Positions 1 through 6,920 of a stretch of 17,344 bases of DNA are shown in pieces. Numbering within the stretch: the first letter of the stretch is position 1; every line of letters starts with the position of its first letter. The stretch is from positions 1 to 17,344 of the forward strand of contig DCYM01000200.1 in NCBI GenBank assembly GCA_002331465.1, read 5' to 3'. The translations under genes were made by a program, and so were the position numbers. Origin of the DNA: Candidatus Neomicrothrix sp. UBA2110 (lineage in GTDB: Bacteria > Actinomycetota > Acidimicrobiia > Acidimicrobiales > Poriferisodalaceae). A model generated the notes under the pieces. That model saw only the letters and a list, made by a program, of their open reading frames with translations, had not been told where the DNA came from and made no database searches.

Positions 1-287
1 TCTGGGGTTTGTCCAAAAAAAATCGCATCGGGGTTACTTGCTTCGATATGGGCCTGAAGCGCTGCTGCCGCGTGAACTCCCATCAGCTTGCCTTCAAGAG
101 GGCCGGTACTAAAAACCTTGGAGGCTCCATGGGCACCGAGATCTTCAGCCATCGCAGCTCCGTCGCCAGCCACGAAAGCTTCAACGTTGGCTGCGAGGCT
201 TCGGGCTGCAGCCATTAGCTCCAGAGTTAGACCACTGGGGCCGCCCTCATCGCCTTCGGCGAATATAAGGATGGTTTCAATCGACAT
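1..287 (-). CDS. etfA: Electron transfer flavoprotein alpha subunit, N-terminal part (cut by window start)
   Basis: This is the first 95 codons of a minus-strand gene that runs off the left edge. The translation starts MSIETILIFAEGDEGG and reaches an IFFGQTP motif, which fits the N-terminal nucleotide-binding-like domain of EtfA. In the family, EtfA carries FAD and pairs with EtfB to pass electrons from acyl-CoA dehydrogenases and similar enzymes towards the quinone pool. The ATG at 287 has a strong GGAGG ribosome site about seven bases upstream. It lies 11 bases after the etfB stop, so the two are almost certainly one transcript. The FAD-binding C-terminal domain is outside the window and cannot be judged. 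The partner gene makes the assignment secure. Confidence 0.9.
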   Translation of the reverse strand, partial: MSIETILIFAEGDEGGPSGLTLELMAAARSLAANVEAFVAGDGAAMAEDLGAHGASKVFSTGPLEGKLMGVHAAAALQAHIEASNPDAIFFGQTP

Positions 288-298
288 GTTCAACCTCC

Positions 299-1078
299 TC
301 AGATGACCTTGAGTTCACCGAGGAACTCAATAATCTTTTCGTGGGCGTCACCATCGTCCTCGATGATTTCACCAGCTTGCCGTTCTTCTGCGTCCGTAAC
401 CTGGACGGTTTCCTGGCGAGCACCGTTTTTCCCTACGGAACTGGAGTCGATTCCCAAGGCACTGAGGTCGAGTTCCTCGACGGGTTTTTTCTTAGCTGCC
501 ATGATTCCCTTGAACGACGGGTAGCGAGGCTCTACAACACCAGCCGTAACGGACACCAACGCCGGGGTCGGACACTCGACGTCGTCGTATCCCGCTTCTG
601 TCTGGCGTTGCACCTTTACGTTGCCGCCTTCAACTTGTATTTGCTTGGCGAAAGTTATTGATGGAATGTTGAGGGCCGCTGCAATCATCTCCGGGACTGT
701 CCCGGTGTATCCGTCAGATGATTCAACTCCGGCGAGTACCAAATCCGGTGACATCCTCGATATCGCGGCAGCAAGTACTTTCGCCGTCCCAAGCGCATCA
801 GTTCCGGCAAGAGCGGCGTCACTTACGAGAACAGCATCCTCGGCACCCATCGCCAGCGCAGTCCGTAGCCCACCAACTGCGCCATTCGGCGCCATTGAAA
901 CCAGCGAGACGTCGCCGCCACCGGCAGACTCTACGAGTTGGAGCGCCATCTCCACCCCGTAGGAATCGGACTCATCTAGGATCAATTTGTCATCCCGTTT
1001 GAGGTAGTTAGTTGAGGGATCCAACTCACCGGGCAAAGCCGGATCTGGGATCTGTTTGACACAGACAACGACCTTCAT
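299..1078 (-). CDS. etfB: Electron transfer flavoprotein beta subunit
   Basis: The 259-residue product has the usual EtfB length and opening (MKVVVCVKQIPDP). A central segment (ALAMGAEDAVLVSD) and a VQRQTEAG stretch correspond to the family's AMP-binding region. EtfB forms a heterodimer with EtfA and binds AMP structurally; together they accept electrons from several flavin dehydrogenases in the cytoplasm. It is the promoter-proximal gene of an etfBA operon. The ATG at 1078 has no strong ribosome site. The 87 bases upstream hold a perfect palindrome (1121-1138) shared with the divergent lipid kinase gene, so transcription may be controlled there. The C-terminal tail is rich in acidic residues, as is common in actinobacterial members. 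Nothing is truncated. Confidence 0.95.
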   Translation of the reverse strand: MKVVVCVKQIPDPALPGELDPSTNYLKRDDKLILDESDSYGVEMALQLVESAGGGDVSLVSMAPNGAVGGLRTALAMGAEDAVLVSDAALAGTDALGTAKVLAAAISRMSPDLVLAGVESSDGYTGTVPEMIAAALNIPSITFAKQIQVEGGNVKVQRQTEAGYDDVECPTPALVSVTAGVVEPRYPSFKGIMAAKKKPVEELDLSALGIDSSSVGKNGARQETVQVTDAEERQAGEIIEDDGDAHEKIIEFLGELKVI

Positions 1079-1120
1079 GCGTGGATTCTGCCCCGAGGTT
1101 TGGACATATCCAAATGTTAA

Positions 1121-1138
1121 CTATAAAAAGTTTTATAG
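1121..1138. promoter_or_regulatory. Perfect 8-bp inverted repeat between divergent etfBA and lipid kinase genes
   Basis: The sequence is ctataaaa, a two-base spacer (ag), then ttttatag, so the two arms match perfectly. On the minus strand it contains TATAGT, a plausible -10 element for etfB. On the plus strand it contains TATAGC, a possible -10 for the kinase. A second, imperfect palindrome (tggacatatcca) sits at 1101-1112. An operator overlapping both promoters is an inference from symmetry and location; no matching -35 box was found in either direction. Confidence 0.4.
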
Positions 1139-1219
1139 CTGAGTTCGCTAACTGCCACGCGAGCGTTGTTAGTGGTGTTCGGTTCGACTATCAACCAAGA
1201 AATCGGCGACACTAGCCAC

Positions 1220-2131
1220 GTGCAGATTTTGCTCCTCGTCAACGGATCGGCTTCGTCGGTCACAGCACGGACGAGAGTGCTAATTCAAACGGCACTAGCT
1301 GAACATCACGACGTGCGATTAGCCATGACCAGCCGCCGGGGTCATGCTTCGCGATTAGCCAGAGGCGCGGCTGCGACTGGGACAGACATCGTTGCTGTAC
1401 TAGGCGGAGACGGAACCCTCAATGAAGCAGCTAACGGCCTGGTAGGAACAGAATGCGCGTTAGCTGCCCTGCCCGGCGGTTCGACCAACGTCTTTGCTCG
1501 GACCATCGGACTGGCAGACGAGCCGCTGGAAGCTACGGATCAGCTGGTTGCAGCAATTGCGGCAAATTCAATTGAATCTGTTGGCCTTGGTGAGGTCGAC
1601 GGCCGCTATTTTCTTTTCCATTGCGGGAGCGGTTTCGACGCCGCAGTGGTCGAGCAGGTGGAGCGGAGATCCGCTTTGAAACGCTATGCAGGGCATCCTT
1701 TGTTCATTTGGGCGGCCATTAATACTTGGCTTCGTCACTATGACCGAACGAGGCCAAGAATGACGGTGCGACACGAGCAAGGCGGCATCGATGACAGCTA
1801 CTTCACCGTGGTGTTGAACACAGACCCATACACCTATTTGGGGAGTCGGCCTCTGTCTCTAGCTCCAGAGGCCACTCTGGATCGAGGCCTGAGCGTCGTA
1901 GCTTTGCGAACGTTGTCATTGAGTGCCATGACCAGCCTGTTGTCCGATCTCTTTAAGGGCAAATCGCCACAGGACAACGATCTCGTTCACGTTGCCCACG
2001 ACCTGACCGAGATTGTCTTAACTGGATACGGCCCATTTCCCCATCAGCTAGATGGCGATTATTTAGGCCCTGTCAAGAGCCTCAAATTCAGTTGGTGCCC
2101 CCAAGCACTCAGGTTGGTGAAGCCTCTATAG
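1220..2131 (+). CDS. Diacylglycerol kinase / sphingosine kinase-like lipid kinase (LCB5/YegS type)
   Basis: The product has a DAGK catalytic domain. VQILLLVNG lies at the N terminus, the nucleotide-binding GGDGTLNE is at about residues 62-69, and a PGGSTNVFAR loop follows. The C-terminal half carries the HCGSGFDA segment and a beta-rich region typical of YegS/DgkB proteins. Such enzymes phosphorylate diacylglycerol or related lipids using ATP at the membrane face. The reading frame is open upstream to a TTG at 1166. I prefer the GTG at 1220 (303 residues) because homologues begin right at the first beta strand, but neither start has a clear ribosome site. A mycobacterial homologue is, to my recollection, encoded next to whiB1 as it is here. 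The lipid substrate cannot be read from sequence. Confidence 0.85.
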   Translation: MQILLLVNGSASSVTARTRVLIQTALAEHHDVRLAMTSRRGHASRLARGAAATGTDIVAVLGGDGTLNEAANGLVGTECALAALPGGSTNVFARTIGLADEPLEATDQLVAAIAANSIESVGLGEVDGRYFLFHCGSGFDAAVVEQVERRSALKRYAGHPLFIWAAINTWLRHYDRTRPRMTVRHEQGGIDDSYFTVVLNTDPYTYLGSRPLSLAPEATLDRGLSVVALRTLSLSAMTSLLSDLFKGKSPQDNDLVHVAHDLTEIVLTGYGPFPHQLDGDYLGPVKSLKFSWCPQALRLVKPL

Positions 2132-2144
2132 CGCTGGGATGAAG

Positions 2145-2882
2145 CTATTGAAAATCGACTAATACTCCAAGCACTTCGTCGGCTATGTCAGTAATGAGAC
2201 CATCGATGCCAAGTGCAGCAAGTTCCAACGCGCGTTCAACATCATTGACGGTCCAGGCATTTACGTCGATTCCAGCAGCGTGGGCTGTCCGCACGAGACG
2301 GTCGTCGATAATCGACTCGTGAGGATGAATCGCGGAATGGCCATTGACAACGGCGTGACGCATCACATCCAGCCAGGACCCTCGCCCAAAAAGAAGCCCT
2401 GTTGGCAACCCGGGGGAAAGTTCACGTATCTGATCAACAATCGCGTGATTGAAAGACGAAACTATCCAACGGCTAATCGGCTCTGTTCGGGTTCGCAAAT
2501 ATCGTTCCAATTCGCTGGCTAGGTTCGACAATTCGCTCACGTCGGGGCTGTCGATTTTTATTTCGATATTCACATGAAGTCCGTTGCAAGCATCGAGAGC
2601 TGTACCCAAGTCGGGTATGTAATCCGGGAGATCTCGCGTGTGAGAACGCTCTATAAGCAGGTCTCCTGCATGCGAGTCGTGATGCACCACCAATTGTCCG
2701 TTGAGAGTTCTTCGCACATCAAGTTCGATGCCGTCTGCCCCAAGTTCAGCGGCCGCTAGGAACGCCTCAACACTATTCTCTCTTTGCTGTCGCGATGCTC
2801 CTCGATGGGCATATATCTGTGGTCGCGTCAACGTTTGGTTCCCCCGACCTTTCCGTTTCTTTATGAAAGCCCGACTCTCCAC
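2145..2882 (-). CDS. Glycerophosphodiester phosphodiesterase (GDPD family)
   Basis: The 245-residue protein carries the GDPD signature: HRGAS at about residues 26-30, EN at 35-36, the metal-binding ELD at 53-55 and HHD at 67-69. These include the two catalytic histidines and the acidic metal ligands. There is no signal peptide, so a cytoplasmic enzyme is likely. It would hydrolyse glycerophosphodiesters from phospholipid turnover to glycerol-3-phosphate and an alcohol. It converges on the lipid kinase gene with a 13-base gap, so the two phospholipid genes are neighbours but separate transcripts. The GTG at 2882 follows an AAGGGA site. A TTG at 2831 after a GGGGGA run is an alternative that would remove a 17-residue basic leader. 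The metabolic role is a family-level inference. Confidence 0.88.
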   Translation of the reverse strand: MESRAFIKKRKGRGNQTLTRPQIYAHRGASRQQRENSVEAFLAAAELGADGIELDVRRTLNGQLVVHHDSHAGDLLIERSHTRDLPDYIPDLGTALDACNGLHVNIEIKIDSPDVSELSNLASELERYLRTRTEPISRWIVSSFNHAIVDQIRELSPGLPTGLLFGRGSWLDVMRHAVVNGHSAIHPHESIIDDRLVRTAHAAGIDVNAWTVNDVERALELAALGIDGLITDIADEVLGVLVDFQ

Positions 2883-2960
2883 GAAAGAATCCCTTGCCGG
2901 AGCATCAGTCCAACCGTAACCTGTCGTATCGCTGTGACTGCGTCATGAGTACATCCGGCA

Positions 2961-2977
2961 AGACCTCTATGGGGTCT
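2961..2977. promoter_or_regulatory. Inverted repeat in the whiB upstream region
   Basis: AGACC (2961-2965) and GGTCT (2973-2977) form a 5-bp inverted repeat with a 7-base spacer, flanked by further partly matching bases. A second symmetric motif, TGAC-tgc-GTCA, lies at 2935-2945. Both are in the 202-base space between the divergent phosphodiesterase and whiB genes. No convincing -35/-10 pair was found, so regulator binding is only a possibility. Confidence 0.2.
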
Positions 2978-3040
2978 GCCAATCAGACGCTTTAGCAGTT
3001 TTTCGCCGCAGACAGATATAGCTTCAGCGGCGAGACAAAT

Positions 3041-3062
3041 GCTCGCGAACCCCCTCGCAAGC
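3041..3062 (+). promoter_or_regulatory. Hairpin-forming repeat just ahead of the whiB ribosome site
   Basis: GCTCGCGA and TCGCAAGC are inverted repeats with one mismatch, separated by a six-base C-rich loop. The structure ends 7 bases before the GGAGG ribosome site at 3070-3074. It could form a stem in the leader RNA of whiB or act as a DNA operator. There is no T-run, so a terminator is unlikely. Confidence 0.3.
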
Positions 3063-3084
3063 AGCACCTGGAGGAAATATAGAC

Positions 3085-3369
3085 GTGAGCGCACGAGGAG
3101 CCATGCTGCTGGAAAGCGGCGTTTGGCGAAACACCGCTAAATGCCGCGAGATTGATCCAACTGTTTTTTTTCCCATCGGTTCGACAGGAAGCGCTTTACG
3201 CCAGATCGCAGCAGCCAAAGCAGTCTGTGTCGAATGTTGCGTCAAAGATCTTTGTCTCGAGTTTGCACTCGATACCAACCAGGACTCTGGGGTATGGGGA
3301 GGGGCATCGGAGGACGAACGTAGACAAATTCGACGTCAGCGAAACAGAACTCGCCGCCACGTGAGCTAA
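3085..3369 (+). CDS. whiB1: WhiB-family iron-sulfur transcription regulator, WhiB1 type
   Basis: The 94-residue protein has the complete WhiB layout. Four cluster cysteines fall at 20, 48, 51 and 57 (C...CxxCxxxxxC). They are followed by the GVWGG turn at 69-73 and a basic RRQRNRTRR tail. Residues from DP..FFP through QDSGVWGG.SEDERR closely match mycobacterial WhiB1, a 4Fe-4S, nitric-oxide-reactive protein that works with the primary sigma factor. An extra cysteine at 52 is an oddity. The GTG start is supported by GGAGG ten bases upstream. An internal ATG at 3103 lacks such a site. It converges on the PdtaS kinase gene, the same pairing as in mycobacteria. The leader is about 200 bases and holds several inverted repeats, which suggests regulated expression. 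Confidence 0.95.
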   Translation: MSARGAMLLESGVWRNTAKCREIDPTVFFPIGSTGSALRQIAAAKAVCVECCVKDLCLEFALDTNQDSGVWGGASEDERRQIRRQRNRTRRHVS

Positions 3370-3379
3370 GTCGAGCTCA
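3362..3379. terminator. Possible hairpin between convergent whiB1 and pdtaS
   Basis: TGAGCT and AGCTCA form a perfect 6-bp stem with a six-base loop that overlaps the whiB stop codon. It sits in the short space between convergent genes and could slow transcription from either side. It is AT/GC mixed and lacks a T-run, so it is a weak candidate. Confidence 0.2.
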
Positions 3380-3425
3380 TCCATCTAGCGGATCAATATT
3401 GGCAATGGGTCTTCTGTTTCTCGGT

Positions 3426-4901
3426 TTAATCGTCCAACAGGGGAACTTCAACTAGGACTTCTGATCCCGCCGAGTCGCTTCGCCTTCGCATGACGATCTC
3501 GCCCCCAAGTTCTGAAGTTGCCAAGGCCCGAATAATCGAAACTCCTAGTCCCCCTTGCGAACTACTATCAAAATCGTCGGGCACCCCGACTCCGTCGTCA
3601 CGAACCGTCATCCTGATGTGTTCGGCGTCTCGAGACAACAAGATTTCTACTAGGCCCACGCGACCTTCCACGAACGGCAAATCGGCGGGGAAGGCATGGT
3701 CAACTGTGTTCTGGAGTAATTCGTTTAGTACTACAGCAAGCCGCGTCACTACATCAGACGGGACAAGGCCTGCGTCGCCATGTACTTCGAAACGGATAGG
3801 GCGCTCGGGCGAAGTGAAGCTGTCTTGGACAGTTCGCGCCAACATGCTCGCTACTTCTGCCAGGCTCACATCATCGGATGACTCACTCGCCAGCGTCTCA
3901 TGCACCAACGCGATCGCTCGAATTCGACGCACCGACTCGTCGATCGCCAATTTGGCTTCGACTGATTCAAGACGCCGGCCTTGCACACGTAACAGCGACG
4001 AAATGGTCTGAAGATTGTTTTTGACTCGATGGTGGATCTCGCGGATCGTGGCATCTTTCGAAACCAAGAGCCGATCTCTTAAACGCAACTCGGTAATATC
4101 TCTGAGTAGCACGACCGCTCCCTTAGAAATCTCTCGATCGATAAGAGGCATGGCCAAGACTTGAACGGTAGTGTCGTTTCGTTCAACCTCAGCAGTAATC
4201 GGCCCAAAACTTTTCATAGCTTGACGAATGATCGGCTGTTCGATGCCCAAATCCGCGAGTCGACGACCGGCAACATTTCCGACGATTCCAGCCCGGTGCA
4301 GTGTGCTGAGGGCATTCGGTGAGGCGTATTGAATTCGAGCCTCTCGATCTACCACCAAGAGGCCATCGCCAACTCTGGGCACCTCATCCATATCGACATC
4401 ATGTCCAACGAAAGGAAACGCACCTGATGTGATCATTCTGGCTAATTGGTGGAACGTCTGAAGGTAAGTGCGCTCAAGCTCGCCGGGATCTCGACGTTCA
4501 GCAAAGTCGGGAACTAGTTCGCGACTCAGGACGCCGACCACTATGCCGTCGTGGGCTATGGGAATGCACATGACCCGTGCTCGACGATTTGTAGGTTTGA
4601 TCGGCACCTCGCCTTCTACGACTTCGCCCAACGCGAATGCTCTTGCTACTAGGGGTCGATCAATGTCATCTACTCGCAGTCCTACATGGTCGTCTCGATA
4701 GAGAGTTTGACCCGTAGTGGGTCGAATCTGCCCGGCAATTGCGAACTCTGTTCCAACCTCATCGGTCGGGACAAACAACAGCAAATCGGAGAACGAAAGA
4801 TCGGCCAAAATTCCCCACCAAGCAACAAGACGTTGAAGGTGCATTAGCTGTTGCGTCGATAGGTCTGTGCCTATGCGAGTCAATTCCGCCAATGTGGCCA
4901 T
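3426..4901 (-). CDS. pdtaS: Two-component sensor histidine kinase, PdtaS type (GAF-PAS-HisKA_2-HATPase)
   Basis: The 491-residue soluble kinase matches PdtaS in length and architecture. The N-terminal GAF-like sensor (about 1-155) begins with ILADLSFSDLLLFVP. A PAS domain (about 175-275) contains DGLLVVDREARIQYASPNAL. The HisKA_2 dimerisation segment has EIHHRVKNNLQ with the phospho-accepting histidine at 290/291. The ATPase domain shows N-box NELLQNTVDHAFP near 393-405, DDGVGVP at 435-441 and GGLGVSII near 450-457. There are no membrane helices. In mycobacteria PdtaS phosphorylates PdtaR, an ANTAR-type RNA-binding antiterminator; no such partner is encoded in this window. The gene faces whiB1 tail to tail. 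The start ATG lacks a strong ribosome site. Confidence 0.92.
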   Translation of the reverse strand: MATLAELTRIGTDLSTQQLMHLQRLVAWWGILADLSFSDLLLFVPTDEVGTEFAIAGQIRPTTGQTLYRDDHVGLRVDDIDRPLVARAFALGEVVEGEVPIKPTNRRARVMCIPIAHDGIVVGVLSRELVPDFAERRDPGELERTYLQTFHQLARMITSGAFPFVGHDVDMDEVPRVGDGLLVVDREARIQYASPNALSTLHRAGIVGNVAGRRLADLGIEQPIIRQAMKSFGPITAEVERNDTTVQVLAMPLIDREISKGAVVLLRDITELRLRDRLLVSKDATIREIHHRVKNNLQTISSLLRVQGRRLESVEAKLAIDESVRRIRAIALVHETLASESSDDVSLAEVASMLARTVQDSFTSPERPIRFEVHGDAGLVPSDVVTRLAVVLNELLQNTVDHAFPADLPFVEGRVGLVEILLSRDAEHIRMTVRDDGVGVPDDFDSSSQGGLGVSIIRALATSELGGEIVMRRRSDSAGSEVLVEVPLLDD

Positions 4902-4938
4902 AGGTCAGAAATTACAGCCGTTTGGAACCTGTCGGCGA

Positions 4939-4950
4939 CGGGGCACCCCG
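4939..4950. repeat. Short GC-rich inverted repeat between DUF3107 and pdtaS
   Basis: CGGGG-ca-CCCCG lies in the 81-base space upstream of pdtaS and is embedded in a wider, imperfect ACCTG...CAGGT pair. Without a T-run it is not a typical terminator. It may attenuate transcription from the DUF3107 gene into pdtaS, but this is speculative. Confidence 0.2.
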
Positions 4951-4982
4951 CAGGTGACGAATTCGGCTCCACATGCGAAGTG

Positions 4983-5213
4983 TCAGTCGGTGGCAAATCC
5001 GATACGGCGATCGCCTGCCGCACCGAATTCGATGTAACCGAGTTGTGCCACTGATATGCCCACCTCTCGGCCGTCGCGATCGGTTACCCAAAGCATGTTG
5101 GCGCTTCCACTTAATGCGGACTCCAACCCCGATTTGAGTTTTTCGGCGTCATCGTCGACGATGTCAAGCGTGAGCTCGCGGGCCACATTCATGATGCCGA
5201 TTCGGATCTCCAC
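4983..5213 (-). CDS. DUF3107 family small protein (TB9.4 type)
   Basis: The 76-residue product starts VEIRIGIMNVARELTLD and ends with IEFGAAGDRRIGFATD. This matches the actinobacterial DUF3107 family: an opening IGI..vaREL, a central ALS...LWVTDRDGR segment, and a final YIEFG...RRIGF block. The function is unknown. The mycobacterial relative Rv3208A (TB9.4) is described as an antigenic small protein. The same frame is open to 5408, but the extra N-terminal 65 residues overlap the selO 3' end and show no family resemblance. I therefore place the start at the GTG at 5213, which aligns with the family N terminus. The ribosome site (AAAAGG) is moderate. A 7-bp palindrome lies 31-46 bases upstream, which suggests an own promoter or operator rather than simple read-through from selO. 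Confidence 0.82.
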   Translation of the reverse strand: MEIRIGIMNVARELTLDIVDDDAEKLKSGLESALSGSANMLWVTDRDGREVGISVAQLGYIEFGAAGDRRIGFATD

Positions 5214-5243
5214 GGGTAATGCCTTTTCTTCTGGCCTTGATGG

Positions 5244-5259
5244 GTTGACGAACGTCAAC
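5244..5259. promoter_or_regulatory. Perfect palindrome upstream of the DUF3107 gene
   Basis: GTTGACG-aa-CGTCAAC is a perfect 7-bp inverted repeat with a two-base spacer. It lies in the space of about 100 bases between the selO stop and the DUF3107 start. It contains TTGACG, which resembles a -35 box on either strand, but no good -10 follows at the proper distance. It is too compact and too far from a T-run to be a terminator, so an operator is the more likely reading. Confidence 0.4.
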
Positions 5260-5316
5260 ACAACTCGGGACACATCGTATGCCGCAGTTTGACGTCTACC
5301 ACTGCTGTTCAACCAT

Positions 5317-6906
5317 TCAGGAGGAGCAGGAAAGTTGGGAGCAACCAACTTTGGTACGGGCCCAGTCTGGGCGCAGCAAAGAGAATTGGTTTCGTTCTGG
5401 CTGTTCATCGTATGGGTGTCGCACGAGATCTAATAATTCTTCAACCATCGATCCGTCGCCTTCCTCAGCACGTTCGATTGCTAACTGCGCCATGTAGTTT
5501 CGAAGCACATACTTCGGATTCACCGCGTCCATCGACATCTGACGTTCAACGTCGTTCGCTCCTAATTCGCGATGTCGAGCCGCCCATCGTTGAGTAAAGT
5601 CAACGAACGCTGATATTTGGGGGTGGGTGGCTGATTCTCGCTCGTAGATCGACTCGAGGAGAGGCTTAGTTCGCTCTACGGGATCAAGGGAGGCCGAGCA
5701 GTCAACTCTGCCCAGTTGTCTCCAGAATTTCGTCATATCGGTCTCAACAACTTGCATCACCGACAATGCCTCGTCAGCCAAGCTCTGATCACGCGAGTCG
5801 TCCAGCGAAGAGAAGCCGAGCTTCGAGGCCATCATTTGCGACCATTTAGTTTGAAATCGTTCCGCGTAGTGCTGAATGGCGTCTTGGAGAGGCTCGACCT
5901 CCTCCACCAGGGGATAAAGAGCGTTAGCTAACTGAACAAGATTCCACTGCGCGATATTTGCTTGATGTCCGTACCGATATCGGCGATGTTGCGCGTCGGT
6001 CGTATTGGGCGTCCAATTCGGGTCGTAGTCATCGAGCCAGCCATATGGGCCGTAGTCAATGGTTAGACCTAAGATCGACATGTTGTCTGTATTCATGACG
6101 CCGTGAACGAAGCCGACGCGTAGCCATTCGACGACCATGTCTGCCGTTCGTTCCGCCACTTCCCTCAAAAGCGATGCGTAGCGACGAGGGCTGGGATCTT
6201 CAATATGTGGGAACTCGGTTGCAATAACGAAGTCGGCAAGACATTGAAGTGTTTCGCGATCGCCTCGGGAAGCAAATATCTCGAAGTTTCCGAATCGAAT
6301 GAAAGATGGTGCCACCCGACAGACGATGGCGCCAAGTTCCGGTCGAGGGTTACCGTCATAAAGCATGTCGCGAACTACTTCTTCACCCGTTGTGACCAAA
6401 CTCAGAGCCCTAGTGGTGGGAACACCTAGGTGATGCATGGCCTCGCTACATAAGAACTCCCTGACCGATGACCGCAACACTGCTAGGCCGTCGGCTGTGC
6501 GGGAATATGGTGTCGGACCAGCTCCCTTTAGCTGGAGCATCTGGTGTCGACCGTTAACGTCGACGACCTCACCCAAGGCAATGGCTCTTCCGTCGCCCAA
6601 TTGCCCGGCCCAGTTTCCGAACTGATGCCCGCCATAACACGCGGCGTGTGGATCCATTCCTGCAAGTAATCGGTTTCCTGCGAGAACCTCAACGAAACCC
6701 GGTCGCAGAATTTCCGCGGATTCGAGACCCAGTAATTCGAACATCTCAGCACTATGGGCGATGAGCCTGGGCGCGGCAACAGCCGCTGGTTTCACTCGGC
6801 TGTAACAAGCCTGCTCCACTTGCCGACGCTCTGTCCCGACCTGGGAGTCAGCAGGGAGCGATTTCGTGAACTGATTGTCGAAACGTAGGTCGTCGATCAT
6901 CACCAT
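5317..6906 (-). CDS. selO: Protein adenylyltransferase SelO (YdiU/UPF0061 family)
   Basis: The product (529 residues from the ATG at 6906) is full-length SelO, a pseudokinase-fold enzyme that transfers AMP from ATP to protein hydroxyl groups. Family motifs are all visible: YGGHQFGNWAGQLGDGRA, LQLKGAG with the ATP-binding lysine near 127, SVREFLCSEA with glutamate near 150, HGVMNTDNMS with the catalytic Asp-Asn near 274-275, and the metal-binding DYGPYG near 284. The protein ends Cys-Ser-Ser; in some homologues this position is selenocysteine, and here it is a plain TGC codon. SelO is linked in the literature to redox stress through AMPylation of metabolic proteins. The frame is open to a TTG at 6924 that overlaps the mrp stop by four bases. 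I prefer the ATG, but coupling to mrp remains possible. Confidence 0.95.
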   Translation of the reverse strand: MVMIDDLRFDNQFTKSLPADSQVGTERRQVEQACYSRVKPAAVAAPRLIAHSAEMFELLGLESAEILRPGFVEVLAGNRLLAGMDPHAACYGGHQFGNWAGQLGDGRAIALGEVVDVNGRHQMLQLKGAGPTPYSRTADGLAVLRSSVREFLCSEAMHHLGVPTTRALSLVTTGEEVVRDMLYDGNPRPELGAIVCRVAPSFIRFGNFEIFASRGDRETLQCLADFVIATEFPHIEDPSPRRYASLLREVAERTADMVVEWLRVGFVHGVMNTDNMSILGLTIDYGPYGWLDDYDPNWTPNTTDAQHRRYRYGHQANIAQWNLVQLANALYPLVEEVEPLQDAIQHYAERFQTKWSQMMASKLGFSSLDDSRDQSLADEALSVMQVVETDMTKFWRQLGRVDCSASLDPVERTKPLLESIYERESATHPQISAFVDFTQRWAARHRELGANDVERQMSMDAVNPKYVLRNYMAQLAIERAEEGDGSMVEELLDLVRHPYDEQPERNQFSLLRPDWARTKVGCSQLSCSS

Positions 6907-6920
6907 TGCTCTATTTTGGC

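Noticed and set aside
2861..3094. 77-codon minus-strand frame in the gap between the phosphodiesterase and whiB1
   Set aside because: It overlaps both neighbours' starts and has no recognisable motif, so it is most likely a chance frame.
3490..4011. 173-codon plus-strand frame inside pdtaS
   Set aside because: It is antisense to the conserved kinase domain and has low-complexity Ser/Thr/Arg composition typical of shadow frames.
5214..5408. 65-codon N-terminal extension of the DUF3107 frame
   Set aside because: It overlaps the selO 3' end, shows no family resemblance, and the family normally begins at the VEIRIGI segment.
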